A stretch of DNA of 64,000 nt, from positions 5,858,501 through 5,922,500 of the forward strand of contig JBBPUQ010000003.1 in the NCBI GenBank assembly GCA_038501195.1, written 5' to 3'. The stretch is from Nemania diffusa (lineage: Eukaryota; Ascomycota; Sordariomycetes; Xylariales; Xylariaceae). This document shows, one piece after another, positions 35,365 through 47,052 of this stretch (its first letter is position 1; the number at the start of each line of letters is the position of its first letter). The position numbers and the translations under genes are program-made. Under the pieces are notes generated by a model. It had not been told where the DNA came from and did no database searches. It was given only the letters and a program-made list of their open reading frames with translations.

Positions 35365-36467
35365 ATGGCCCCGCCTCTCCAGTTGAACACGCACGGGAGC
35401 ATCCCCTACACGCCAACAAGTGACGCCATGGACCGCCACGAGTTTGGCATTTCGAAGAATCGGAAGCTAGCATCTACCGGCGGAGGACGAGCTTGGAGTG
35501 AAGATGAGGTAAGCAAGAGCATGGCCTGGACCAGCAGCATTTTTAAGGCCTCAGTTATGCGAGGAGGATGCGAGAAGCGAGGGAGCTGGAGGTGTGGCGG
35601 TTGTTTATGAAGTAGTACTAACGGCATGGATAGGAAGTATACCTCCTACAAACTCGCCTTCAAAAGATGCCTTACAAGCATATTGCCGCACATCTGAAAA
35701 AGACAGAGCTGGCCTGCCGCCTTCACTACCATCAGCTGAGTCACGGGAGCAACCGCCGTAAGCGCACGGCATCTGTCTCTTCGGGTTCCTCGTCCGGACA
35801 GTCTCCAGTGCTGCCGGCCATCAACCCATCTCCTAACCACGAGTCTCTATCGCGGGATATCACTCCACCCGGGAGTGCCGGCAGCCATGAGCCGAGTTCT
35901 CCTGACTATCGAAACTCGATTCAATTGCCTAGAATCATGTCAGGTAATAATGGTTCGCCACGCCTCCCAGCTATTCTGCCAAAGCCGGCTTCGATGACGC
36001 TCTCGACGGGTATAACCTCGCCGGCCTTGAGTTTCCCCACATCCATGCCAGATAGCGCACGATCCCTGGGCCCGTCTCCTTTTCCTCAGCCCTCACCTCT
36101 GGGCCAGGCGCCGAGCCTTCGGCTTGACTGTACGCTACCGCCGCCGTCAGCTCACGTCGATATGCCACGTCTCCAAGCCATCTATGCCGCCCATCGGTCA
36201 TCGTTCTGGGGTGCTATCGCGGCTGACTACGGCTCTAGCGTGAGTCCGATCGTCTTGGAACAAGCATGGAAGGCAAACATGTTCTTAGGAGGAAGCCAAA
36301 CCCCCATCACACCCGCACCTAGCCCCAACGACCGCGACAGTCTCTATGACAAGACACGCATCAGCGCTATCCTCGGTACTGATTCTCATCCTCGGAGCCC
36401 TAAGGAGAAAGAGATTTCTCGACGAATGGGAGACGAACGTAGTGTTGGTGTGGCTGCTGGAGTGTAG
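35365..36467 (+). CDS. Myb/SANT-like regulator
   Basis: Model join(35365..35508, 35634..36467), 325 aa. The intron starts GTAAGC, carries an ACTAAC branch site and ends GATAG. The exon join reconstitutes one Myb-like unit: RAWSEDEEVYLLQTRLQ, then KMPYKHIAAHLKKTELACRL and HYHQLSHG, followed by a basic RRKR cluster that could be a nuclear signal. The rest is Ser/Pro-rich, with a conserved-looking segment PRLQAIYAAHRSSFWGAIAA near the C-terminus and a basic tail. Likely a transcription or chromatin factor; targets unknown. The ATG at 35365 is the first in frame after the leader and gives the ordered MAPPLQLNTHG start. Over 5 kb of upstream sequence lacks genes. Confidence 0.84.
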
Positions 36468-39400
36468 GCTAGGATATGGATGAAGACTCCTGTTTTACTA
36501 AAATGAGGGTCAACAGCTTTGATTCAGTATGGCAACGGTTATGGTGGTGGAGGAGACGCGACTTGGAAGAGGACTGTTAATGCCCCATCATGTTCGAAAG
36601 CACAATGTGCTGGCTAACTTTGCCAACTGACTTCTTTGCCCCTTCTCGCGGAAACACGCACGAAAATTAAAACATACCTACCCTTCAACACCCCTTTACC
36701 ACCCCTTTCCATTCTCACTACAAGACGGATAGATACATGTATCTGGCTTTACCCCCTTTTTTCATTTTCTTTTATTCATCACTGTTGGCTTCAATCTACC
36801 TATGCCTTGAGGGGCCACCATCTATCTATGAAGGCCGTAACGGCTTTAGCTGCTTGTGATACCGCACCGCGACGTGTACAAGCTGGGCAAAAACAAAAAC
36901 AATAGATCACACTTCATTGGTATTACGGTGATGAGCTAGCTTATTATTCTTGACGAAACAAAATTTTGGCGGACGTGTAAGGGTTGTTGGTTTAGGTGGC
37001 TGGCTCGATGGATGATGATGAGTGACGGCCGCAGGGTATGATTGGTGGTGGGTGGCTGGTTTCCTTGAGCGCCGTACACTTCACTGCGGAACGACGTGAT
37101 GAGGACATACGGATTTACGGCGGGTGGCTGGAGTCCGGCGTAGGGACTTGTCTTGTATATTACTTATATGGAGTTTGTCGGAGGTGCGAATATATCGGTT
37201 TTCCTAATCTGGCGTGAGTTTGGCATGGTAGCGAACTAGGAAGCTAATTCTGGTCAAGGAGAGATATGTCGTAATGTGTAGATAGATGAATCCAGTTGAC
37301 ACACTTCAACTATTTAGGTAGTAGTTCTTAGCTCGGTCTATTATGTCAAAGCTTGCATACCTACATACATAGTTGCAGTACATCAAACATTCCCCGCAAA
37401 GAGGAGGAAGTATTTGTACAATAGCCCATGGGTCTGTGCTATATAGCCAAGGTATCATAAAAAAACTCCGCTCCAAAACATACGATATACTCTGCATGCC
37501 TGCACGCACCACTCTACTAAGTATGTATGTACGTACTGTAAACACCAGTTTCCTATCGGGATATTTCCAACCCACGTGGACAAGGAATCGGCGGCCCTCG
37601 GTATTGACACCTAATTACCTAATCGAATTCCCTCTCCCTTCCCTCGCGCGGCGGTGGCTGAGCCTAACTGCCTACAGTACGTACAAGCATGCGCGCGACG
37701 CCGTGCCTCGCAACCTGGCTCGGCTGCACGCGGAAGCAATTCCGCCCCGCCGCGCGCGCGCCCGTTGCATCCGGATCCCGAGGGTGGCCGGCTGGCTGTC
37801 TGGATTCTACGTATGGCGTGCGCTCGTGTCTCGTTCTGGCTCTTGGCGCAGCTGGTTTGTTCTGTTATTTGCTGCGGTGGAAATATGGGCTTGGGCAATG
37901 GTATGGTCTGGTTGGTGTGGGATGGATACTGGGAGACTTGCGAGGGTCGTGGTGAGGAATGTTGGGCGTAGCGAGCGAGTGAGAGACGCACGTAACACGT
38001 GGACGTGGATATAGATAGGTCTTCTGGAAGAGGTGAGTGAGTGGTGGAGGAGGTCGTGTATGTCGTGTAGGGTAGATACCTATCTGGTTTAGTGTTGGTT
38101 GGATGCTGGAGACTAAGTAGGTGTGTACGCATAGAGGGTTCCAGACTTACAAATTTTCTGTTCGGTCCCGTGACTGATGCCAACGTAACGCTGCCTGCAT
38201 ATGTAGGTATGTATGGACATGGGACTTGCGTCTAGGGAGGCAGCTGACAGCGAGGCAGAGGTGAGAGGGTCGATGAAAAATCTGTCACTCCTAGGTTTGG
38301 GATTAAGTGTTCTGTATAAAGATGCAGATGTGAATACGCCTTTTACAATAATAATGAACCTCTGTAGTCTGTATGAGGCTCAATATCCTTCCGGCGATAT
38401 TCTCATACGTATATTTCTTCGTCTTCGGTTGGTTGTCTTGTATTGAGTCCTACCAGTATTATAACGTATGATTTTCATTTCCCTCTCCGAGTGAGGCTTC
38501 AAACCGGCGGACTAGTGTAAACAAATGCGTACGCGTATTTCCTTCCTCTTCGGTTCCGCAAGGTAGATGCTTTCCTGGGAATAACCTTTCGTTTGGTGGG
38601 CAGTGAGCCGTAATTGTCATCAAGGCTAATTCGATGCCTGCTATTGGTACGGAGAGTAGCACTGTCGACATGGCGGTGGTATGATATAGGCAAATCAGTA
38701 ATAGTGTATGTGCAAAGCTGACATGGAAGCAAGTGGCCCTACCCATATCGGATTGCTACCCAGCGACGACTTCAACTCTAGCTTACCTCCTCATTAAGTA
38801 AGTACTTCGCATGCGTTGGATGGGAGCAGGTATTTCCCATATGTATGCGCGCATTAGGTATTTATTAGCCCTGATTCTTTTCAGCTGGCTGGAGTGTAAG
38901 AAACACTATTCTTGTGTATGTACTACCACACCAGCAAATCTCACCTGGTGTACCTACAGTAGTCTACTGTAGATAGTTTGCTTGGAGGTGGAGAGAATCT
39001 AGATGTGGTACACTAAAATCAGCAAGCCGAAGGATTAAAAAACGTCGTCCCCTGCTCCTTGTATTCTGTATACGCTAAACCTCATACGTCCAAGATGATC
39101 GTCACCCCCAGATCTACCTAGCTCAAGCCTAACTGCTCCTCCTTGTACGCTATTACAGTAGTGTGCAGAAGACTCTGCTACTGTAAGTCTATATAGAGAG
39201 CCGAGACTACATATAGCTACCTATAAGTAGTAAGTAGGTCATCTAGCGCAATGCTGCCCAGACCCAATGGGCCTACTCATGTACGTATAGGGAGTTAGGT
39301 GTCTACATATAGAAGGTAGGTACCTGTTCGCCTGTTCGCCTGACCGCCGTCGCTGTGGTGGGTGGATAAATATTCTCGGAGATGCGCATCCCGAGACTGA

Positions 39401-41944
39401 GAATCAATCTCTCCTTCACCCTGTCCCAAACCAAAATATGCGCGAATCATCGGTTAGTGTGGTGCTATATCGCACTTCAGCTGTTCGGGTCGTGCAGTAT
39501 AGCATAAGTAGGGACAGTGACAGACAAGATCGTGGCTTTGATCCTGTGATGAGCTAAAAGTCTTGACTGCTGCTTCGGCAGGCCCATCATTAGCCAGCCG
39601 CTGCTTGTGCGCCCTGCTGCACAATAATACACATACCACACTACGGTAGGCCAGGTAGCGTGTTCTGTAGCGTATGCGTAGGTACTCTTCCGCGTTGCAT
39701 GCGAAGCCGCTCATCCGATCCGTAAGTATGAGATTCCAGGGAGAACATTCGTTAGGGGGGACTACCTAACTCACTCGTGTAGCCACAGAACCTAGGTAGG
39801 TACACGATAATACGGACCTTATACTAAGTAGCTGGTACGTGTCATGCATGCGTAAGGCTGGGCTCACGGGAACACAGTCATGTAATGTACATATGTAATG
39901 TCGGCTTGCTTCTGCACTCCGGGGGGACGAGGACCGGGGGTAGGGGAGAGGGACGGCCAGAATAAATCTGGGGTACTGTTGGGAAACGGCTGGAGGAGGG
40001 CGGGCAGGGTGCTTCATTGGGCGAGCCTGCGTTTGTTTGTGAGGCTGCGGGCTCGAGGGCTTGACTGGCTGGCTTGGTCAGGGGCTGCGTTTTGCGAACG
40101 TGATGGGACAGACACACCGGCCCCCCTAGATAGATCGCTGTTCGATTCGACACGGAGGTCTAGAGATATATCCTTTCCCCGACTCATTCACTCACTCACT
40201 TGACGAGCTGCGACTGTGGGTGGCTATACATATACCTACTTACTTACCTACCTGCCCACGTACTTACAGTAGTGTGTTGCTAGGTATGTATGTATATGTA
40301 ATACGACCTTGGCGAATCCCGGCCTGCATGTGCAAGGGTTCTCCAGGATATAGTGGAGGAGGTGTGCTCTGTTGGTTAGGTTAGATGGGTATGTAGGTAT
40401 CCTGCATCCGTCTCCATGTCCCTTTTCCATACCCTGTCCGTTCTGTCTACTACTACTTACTACTTACTACTATCTAGTCTACATACTACTAGTAGTACTG
40501 CTGCTGCTGCTGCTGCTGCTGCTACTACTGCTTGTACATACATACATACATACTTATCCACCTACCTTACATACATACGTACATACGTACGTACAGACAC
40601 ATACATACATACAACTCTGTGTGGTCTGACTTCATCCGTCGGCTGGTTCCTCGACAACTGACTGACCCCTGGTTGCTGCCCGTTCCGGATGATTACCGAG
40701 GGCAACGTACACCACCTGTCATCTACCTACTGTGAAACGATCACATTGTGACTGAACGCCCGTCCTTCGAACAGTCGAATGAGAATGCGGGTAATACTCA
40801 TCATCTAGTCTGCGAGGTACGAGATGCAATTTATCGCCATTACGTACTGGCGAATCTGACCGATATCCAGACCGGTTATAAGACCTGCGTATATGTGTAG
40901 CTAGCTACATACATACGTAGCTCCACGTATACAGGCACATTACGATACTTACAATATATACCTATAGACCGTACGGTGCACAGAACTCCGCACGAGTAGG
41001 AGGAGGAGGAGGAGGACTTGCCAGCAGCGCGCCAGCCAGCCAGCGTTTCCCCCGGCGTATATGTACAACTACCCCTCGTGCAGCTTACGTAGTAGGTAGT
41101 CAGTCCGTCCGTCCCTTCACCGACGTTGTGACCTTGCGCCTCTCCGCCTATCCGCCTGGCCTGCTTGCCTGACTGCCTGACTGCCTTCCTGCATGGCCTC
41201 GCCTCGCCCATTCGGCGCTGCATCTCCCAATAGTACGTGGATCTGACCCAGCGCTTTCCTCTCTCCTGAGTCGCTTCATCCCAAGTACGGGGTTTCCAGG
41301 ACAAGGGCCCTTTCTTTCGACCTACTTCACGACCTTGGGACTGGGATAGGGGACAGTCGAGCTCGCCACGTCTTCATTCCCGGGATTTTTAACATCGGGA
41401 TTCCCACCTCGCTTACCGTCTATTGTCTCTTCACTTGGTACCATCATCTTTTGGTAGTCAGTCGTCTTGGGTTTGGGACCTGCCTGGTTGTTCTTACCTC
41501 TCTGGCTTCTATTGGGTCATATGCTTCAATATCGGATCCGGATCTCGGCAACGTCTGGTATATATACTTGACATCTACCACGATAGACAAAAACTACGGC
41601 AAGCTGCGGAAGAACTACGTTTGTGCTTCGGGTGATAAATCACTAGCTTCCCTTGATGCCACTAGATGCGTGGAATCAAAACTTCACTCGGACCGAATCG
41701 CGCACTAAGAACCTATCATTATCACCATCATTATTATCATTCCACCCTGCCAGGCACACAGTAGATCCAACACTCTCACCCGTCTGTGGGTCTCCGACCG
41801 ACTATGCCGTGCTGTTCAAGGTAGCTGAGAACCCATCTCCCCCAATCTCCCACAATACATGGATCGGATCTGGGACCTGCCTCCTTGACGTATCTATATC
41901 TGTGGAGCCTCTCACGCCGCAGCAGCAGCGCCGATCGAAACCGG
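36468..41944. other. gene-free spacer, 5.5 kb
   Basis: Lies between the Myb-like gene and the uncharacterised gene at 41970. Contains a hairpin at 39153-39187, TACC/CATA microsatellites at 40230-40260 and 40440-40613, a GGA run near 41000, and short CTGC/CCTGC repeats at 41040-41195. Sequence from about 41300 on is pyrimidine-rich and probably leader. The longer open frames at 37373-38014 (+) and 37611-38183 (-) begin with TTG and overlap each other, so I do not call them genes. Confidence 0.5.
40440..40613. repeat. compound microsatellite: CTA/CTG then CATA/GTAC units
   Basis: TAC/TACT units are followed by about eight CTG units (40498-40523) and then two blocks of ACAT/CATA with interspersed CGTA (40535-40552 and 40570-40612). 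Confidence 0.85.
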
Positions 41945-42001
41945 ATGATCTTTGCCCTGGCGCGCAGCGATGGAGCTCGACGCCCATCCGATGACCCCTG
42001 A
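41945..42001 (+). promoter_or_regulatory. overlapping upstream ORF (18 codons)
   Basis: ATG at 41945 lies 25 nt before the main start at 41970, in another frame, and reads 18 codons to the TGA at 41999-42001, overlapping the main start. Its context is weak (C at -3), while the main ATG has G at -3 and G at +4, so leaky scanning would allow both. Transcript start and leader splicing are unknown. Confidence 0.4.
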
Positions 42002-43493
42002 GCCCTTCGGGGCATACGGGTATCACATGCGACGGCCGCAGGACGTGGACATAGAAATGGGCGGGCGGCCGCGGCATCTCCAGCCCGCCCTCTCGGCCCC
42101 GTCGTCGCCGCCGTCCCGCTACGCGCTCGCGAGGGACGCCGCGTCGTTGAGGGGCGCGGAAGGCAGTGGCGGCAAGGGCCCCGGCGGCGGCGACGGCTGC
42201 CGGGCCGTCGCTCCCGCGCCCGACGTGAGATCGGGCTCGAAGTCGTGGCCGTCGTCGCCGAAATCACACTGCTCGCTGCTACTGCCCCGGAAGGAAGCGA
42301 GACAGCTCGAATCTCCTCCTCACGCCTCGAAAGCGCACGAACGGATCGAGGCCGAGGAGGAAGAAGAAGAGGAGGAGAGCGAAAATCAGGTCGTCGCGTC
42401 TGAACTGCCACCACCCCCGGCAGTAGAGGCGGCAGCGGCAGCGACAGAGCCGTTCCAACTCCCCCTCCACCAAAAGTCGAAGCGCACGCGCACGCCAGAC
42501 GACGTGGACGGGCCCGGCACGGCGGGCCTGGCGGTCAAGAAGAGGCGGCTCCTCCTCCACCTCGTGACGTCGCGGCTGTCGCGGCGGTTCTCGCTGCCGG
42601 CGACGCACATCCTCATCCGCGAGAGCAGCGACAGCAACATGCCCGTGCTGCACCGCATCCAGCAGCTCGCCGCCGCCGCCCGCACGACGCCCGGCGCGCG
42701 CGGCTACCAGGGGGGTAGCGGTAGTAGTGGTGGTGGTGGTGGAGGTGGTGGTAGCAGCAGCGCGCTCGTGCGCAAGGCGGCGATACTGAACCGCGTGCGC
42801 ATCGGCGTGCGCCAGGCGGCGGTGGCGCGGGGACACACGATCATGGCGGAGCTCGCGGCCCGCGGGAATGCGCTGCACCACGGCCTCCTGCTCGTCACCA
42901 CGCCCGTCGCGGGCCCGGCTGGCGCCGTGGGCGCTGCGCCTGTGTTCCCTGTTGTTGGGAGCGCTGATGGCGGGATGCCGCGGGGAGGGAGCGTGGGTAC
43001 GGGGTTCGTGCCGCCTGTTTGGCGTCCGCATACGACGAGTTTTCACCCGCCTATATCTCCTGGGTATCAGCAACATTATTATCCTCCTCATCCGCAGCAG
43101 CAGCAACAGAATAGCCACGATCGTGGCACAGATACGCCACACTGCGTGGACACGCGGTACACGCACGCCAACCAAGTCCTCCAAGCGAACCCGCACAGGG
43201 AACCGCAGGCGCCCGAACCGGTACGGATCACGCCACCACCAGCGCCGTACGCGCTCCCCGAGGGCGGCGACGAGGAGGACACGACGGCGTTCCCGGCGGC
43301 GAGCTTCTACGACCGCTACGCGGACCTCTCGGACGACGACATGGACGACGTGTACGCCGACTTCGGCGTGCTCTTCGGCTCCGGCGCCAGCGCCGCCGCG
43401 CGCTCGCCCGAGGTGGCTGGCCCGGGGCCCGCCGAGGAGCAGTTCTACGAGGAGTACCTGGACGAGCTGGATGGGATTCCGTGGATCGTGTGA
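41970..43493 (+). CDS. uncharacterised fungal protein, low-complexity with two basic helical segments
   Basis: Single open frame of 507 aa from the ATG giving MELDAHPMTPEP. I do not recognise a named domain. Visible features: a Glu-rich run at about 128-137; a bipartite basic region (KSKRTRTPDD, then KKRRLLLHLVTSRLSRRF at about 190-207) that continues into an amphipathic stretch; a Gly/Ser linker near 247-265; a second helix-rich stretch (ALVRKAAILNRVRIGVRQAA, about 265-284); Gln- and Pro-rich sequence; and an acidic C-terminus ending YLDELDGIPWIV. Basic clusters suggest nuclear location and the acidic tail could be an activation or interaction region, but both are inference. The coding frame is very GC-rich against its flanks, which also produces long antisense open frames that I treat as shadows. 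Confidence 0.72.
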   Translation: MELDAHPMTPEPFGAYGYHMRRPQDVDIEMGGRPRHLQPALSAPSSPPSRYALARDAASLRGAEGSGGKGPGGGDGCRAVAPAPDVRSGSKSWPSSPKSHCSLLLPRKEARQLESPPHASKAHERIEAEEEEEEEESENQVVASELPPPPAVEAAAAATEPFQLPLHQKSKRTRTPDDVDGPGTAGLAVKKRRLLLHLVTSRLSRRFSLPATHILIRESSDSNMPVLHRIQQLAAAARTTPGARGYQGGSGSSGGGGGGGGSSSALVRKAAILNRVRIGVRQAAVARGHTIMAELAARGNALHHGLLLVTTPVAGPAGAVGAAPVFPVVGSADGGMPRGGSVGTGFVPPVWRPHTTSFHPPISPGYQQHYYPPHPQQQQQNSHDRGTDTPHCVDTRYTHANQVLQANPHREPQAPEPVRITPPPAPYALPEGGDEEDTTAFPAASFYDRYADLSDDDMDDVYADFGVLFGSGASAAARSPEVAGPGPAEEQFYEEYLDELDGIPWIV

Positions 43494-44068
43494 GTGATTC
43501 TAGCGGGGGCTTTTCTCGGGTCGCGGCTTGCGATGTTTGTATGTGTAATGTGGGATGGGTCTGGTTTGGCGGCATTGGGGAAAAGGATATTGGAAATGCA
43601 TGGTAAACGGGTATATGAGTACCTACCTATGTATGTATAAAGCTGGGTTTGCATTCGCGAGGGGTGTACATTGGTGGCTTCTCAATGGCTGCGAGCCAGT
43701 TGGCTGACATTTATAAAAATCGGAGAGGGGGAAAGAAATGAAAGGGATGGCTTGCTCGATGAGAAGCGCCGTATGAAGAAAACTCAGGGGTTGGTCGAAT
43801 GATAGGATTTAGAGAAAGTGAGCTTGCTAGTAAAGATCACGAATAATACAAGCTCCGCTCTAAATGCCTGTTAGTTGTTAAGCATGGCAACGATTTTGTG
43901 TATGTGAAAGAGACTTTTGAGGGTGATGTATGCATAATTCACACACGACGAGCCGTATTGGTATGTGCATCATATTTATACACCTCGGTAACTGTATATA
44001 TAGCTAATATAGTTCACAGCACTGTTGAAGGAATCATAGGTGAATCCTATGAGCAAGCGAATGGGTTT
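43494..44068. other. short convergent intergenic region
   Basis: 3' flanks of the uncharacterised gene (+) and the OHCU decarboxylase (-). No supported gene. Confidence 0.5.
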
Positions 44069-44839
44069 CTAACTTGTAGCACCGAGCTTCTTTGCCCGAT
44101 CTAGCGCAATATCAACCATAGCCTACCACAGTCATTAGCATTCCGCGATCTCACGAAAAAAATGGAAAGGAAGAAAATCCATAGCAAATACCGACATGAT
44201 CATGACGAGTGCTTTACTTATAACGCTTGGGTAGTCACTCACCTGAATGCCCTCCCTCTCCTCGGCCCTGATATCCCCCCTATCAATGCGCCTCCGCATG
44301 TCCTCCATGACGACGTCCCTGCCCCGCCCGTTCACAAAGACGACGTACCGCAGCCCCGGAAACCGCGCCTCGTACTCGCTGTTCAAGGCTGCTAGACGCT
44401 CCGCCTCATCAGCGGCACCGGCACCTCCTGCGTTGAGCTGAGCCTGCTCGGCACGGCTCTGCGCGCTGTCAACCTTCTTGGCGCCTAGCCGGGGGTGCGA
44501 GCCGAGGATGCCGTGGAGCTTCTCCCGCGCCGCCGGCGAGGGGGAAGAAGACGATGCTGAGATGGCGAGTTGGTGGAGGAGGGTCCCGACGTGCTGGATC
44601 AGAGAGGCGTAGCTGGTGAAAGGTGTAGTGTCAGGTATGCTCACGGATGAGGGAATAGGGGCAGGGAGATCGGCTGTGAGGCCTGGGTTGGCGGGGATGC
44701 GGCGCCGCTGCTGGATGGCGGGGACGGCGATGGCGTGGATTTCTGGGGATGGCTCGAAGAGCGTGTCTAGGACGGATTTTATGGTCTCTTCGTCTGCGGT
44801 TGGCAGGGATGAGATGGCTGGGAGGCTTGGTGTTGTCAT
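44069..44839 (-). CDS. 2-oxo-4-hydroxy-4-carboxy-5-ureidoimidazoline (OHCU) decarboxylase
   Basis: Predicted to decarboxylate OHCU to S-allantoin, the last step of urate oxidation, allowing purines to serve as a nitrogen source. Model complement(44069..44122, 44243..44839), 216 aa. The intron (GTGAGT...GGTAG) joins REEREGIQ-type sequence to AMVDIALDRAKKLGATS, completing the family's C-terminal helix. Signature residues: SHPRLGAKK at about 114-122 (catalytic His), SAQSRAEQ at about 125-132, LNSEYEARFPGLRYVVFVNG, and MEDMRRRIDRGD. The protein ends GATS and lacks a peroxisomal SKL-type signal, although urate oxidase is usually peroxisomal. It is divergent from PRP19 across 587 bp. Confidence 0.9.
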
Positions 44840-45426
44840 TGTTATAAGAGTAGCTAAGGGAGTTAAGTATTGCTCGGCCTATATCACTATATTCTGTATA
44901 TAAACGTATAAATGGACTTTATGAGGAAATGTGATTTTGTATTAGGTAGTATTTTGAGTATCAGCAACCATGAATGACACCTTACACTGAATGTGTGTAA
45001 CTCTGAGCCCAAGTGAAGTCTTCCAATCATCTCTACTTTAAATACTCGATATTATGCAGGCGCTACATCATGGAGTATAGAGCTGTCGGGGAGCACCGCG
45101 ATGTTGTAAGTCTTTGCAGATCAGCTGGTAGATCTCTGACCGAAGCTCTTCCCAGCTGGCAAGCTCCGACAAGTGCCAAGCCTGTAAGTTACTAGTCTAC
45201 TATGAGTCTGTGACATACTAAATGTTGTGGGTCACAGCCTCTCGACGTTACAGGTAACTAACATGGGTCGTGTTACCTATCTGGTAGGTTCATCCAATCA
45301 GGGCCATCTACAACGCGACCTTGCAAGGCAAAGATCTAACTTTTTCATAAAAATTACAAGAATATACAGCCTTCTGAGTATTTCGCGTTCATTCAAGCTG
45401 TTATTATTATATCTATTCCACTGAGG
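44840..45426. promoter_or_regulatory. divergent intergenic region between OHCU decarboxylase and PRP19
   Basis: 587 bp between two start codons on opposite strands, so it must hold both promoters. No GATA cluster or other motif stands out by eye. Confidence 0.55.
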
Positions 45427-47052
45427 ATGCTGTGCGCACGTAAGTCAACTAATGCGATGCTTTCGCTATTCTTTTTTCTCTGTATACTGACGCGAAGACT
45501 AGTCTCTGGCGAAGCTCCCCAGGAGCCTGTCGTCTCCAAGCTTTCCGGCACCGTCTTCGAGAAGCGATTGATCGAGAAGTACATCGAGGAGAACGGCAAA
45601 GACCCCATCTCGGGCGAAGAACTCACACTCGACGACCTCCTGCCCATCAAGTCCGCACGCATCGTCCGCCCTCGGCCTCCCACCCTCACCTCCATCCCAG
45701 CCCTCCTTTCCACCTTCCAGAACGAATGGGACGCCCTCGCCCTCGAGACATATAACCTCACCGAGCAGCTGACGCGTACGCGTGAGGAGCTCGCCACGGC
45801 TCTGTATCAACACGATGCTGCCATCCGTGTCATTGCTAGGCTGACCCGGGAACGCGACGAGGCCCGCGATGCGCTTTCGCGAGTCTCCGTCTCGGCTGGT
45901 GCCCCTAGCAATGGCGATGCCATGGCTGTCGATAGTGAGGGCTTGTCAGAAGAGCTAGTCGCTAAAGTAGAAGAGACACAAGCAAGGTGAGCAACAACAA
46001 GCAATCTAGTTAGGGAAGCGCACAGCTAACATGTCTATCATTAGATTATCCAAGAGTAGAAAGAAGCGCCCCGTTCCCGAGGGATGGGCAACTCCTGACG
46101 ATATCTCGACATTTGCCGTTGAGGCCTCTAACTCATTACCTATTGCCCAGCCTACCACCCTCGCATCGGATGGAGGATACAGTGCTATTGGTGGATTGGG
46201 AGGCGAGGTCGCGATATACTCGGTCGAAGCAGACAAGTTGGAGCGCTCTTTCACAGTCGGCGAGCCGGTAACAGACTCGATATGGGAGGGACCCAGGCTC
46301 TTCTTCTCAACAGCTAAGGGCTCGGTCAAGGTGTTCGAGAGCGGCAACGAGATTGCCTCTTTCGCAGACCATGCCGGACCCGCGACCGCTCTTGCCATGC
46401 ACCCTAGCAAGGCCATCTTAGCCTCTGTCGGAGTCGACAAAAGCTTCGTGTTTTACGATTTGGAGAATTTACAGCGCGCTACGCGAGTCTACACTAATGC
46501 CGGTAAGTTTCATTGCTATGCACATAGCTCTATTTGAATGACCCCCATCGCTAACCCCTATCCACAGCCCTGACGGCATGCGCATTCCACCCCGACGGCC
46601 ACCTCTTCGCCGCCGGCACAGACGCCGGCGACATCAAGCTCTTCATGACGGGCACGGGCGAGGAGGCGGCGGCGTTCGCGCTCGGCGCCCCGATCCAAGC
46701 CATCGCGTTCTCGGAAAACGGCTTCTGGTTCGCCGCCACGGCCAAGGGCCAGACCACGGTTACCATCTTCGACCTCAGGAAGCAGGGCGACGCGGCGCAG
46801 GCCAAGGTGCTCGACGTCGGCGGCGCCGTGCAGCGCCTCGCGTGGGACTACTCGCAGCAGTTCCTCGCCACGGCTGGCCCCGCGGGCGTCACGGTGCAGC
46901 AGTACAGCAAGAGCGCCAAGGCGTGGAGCGAGCCCCTGAGGGCCGCGGTGAGCAATGCTGTTGATGTGGCGTGGGGCCCTGAGGCTGGTAAGCTGTTGGT
47001 GGTGAATAGCGAGGGTGTTGTTAGTGTGCTAGGGCCCAAGGCAGAGGCTTAA
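45427..47052 (+). CDS. PRP19: Prp19, U-box E3 ligase of the spliceosome-associated NineTeen complex
   Basis: Model join(45427..45439, 45503..45986, 46045..46502, 46568..47052), 479 aa, the usual fungal length. Exon 1 is only 13 nt and encodes MLCA plus one base. The U-box follows (SGEAPQEPVVSKLSG, FEKRLIEKYIEENGKDPISG, DLLPIKSARIVRPRP), then the Prp19 coiled coil for tetramer assembly (about residues 70-140, FQNEWDALALETYNLTEQL), a basic linker (LSKSRKKRPVPEGW) and a C-terminal WD40 propeller (e.g. LTACAFHPDGHLFAAGTDAG). Prp19 is needed for spliceosome activation and DNA repair. All four exon joins keep the frame; introns 2 and 3 have recognisable acceptors and a GCTAAC branch site is visible in intron 2. 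Intron 1 is 63 nt, divisible by three, and has no in-frame stop. Confidence 0.95.

Noticed and set aside
37373..38183. Overlapping open frames on both strands (213 and 190 codons)
   Set aside because: Both begin at TTG, overlap each other and show no family features.
42279..43196. Minus-strand open frame of 305 codons
   Set aside because: Arg-rich shadow of the GC-rich gene at 41970-43493.
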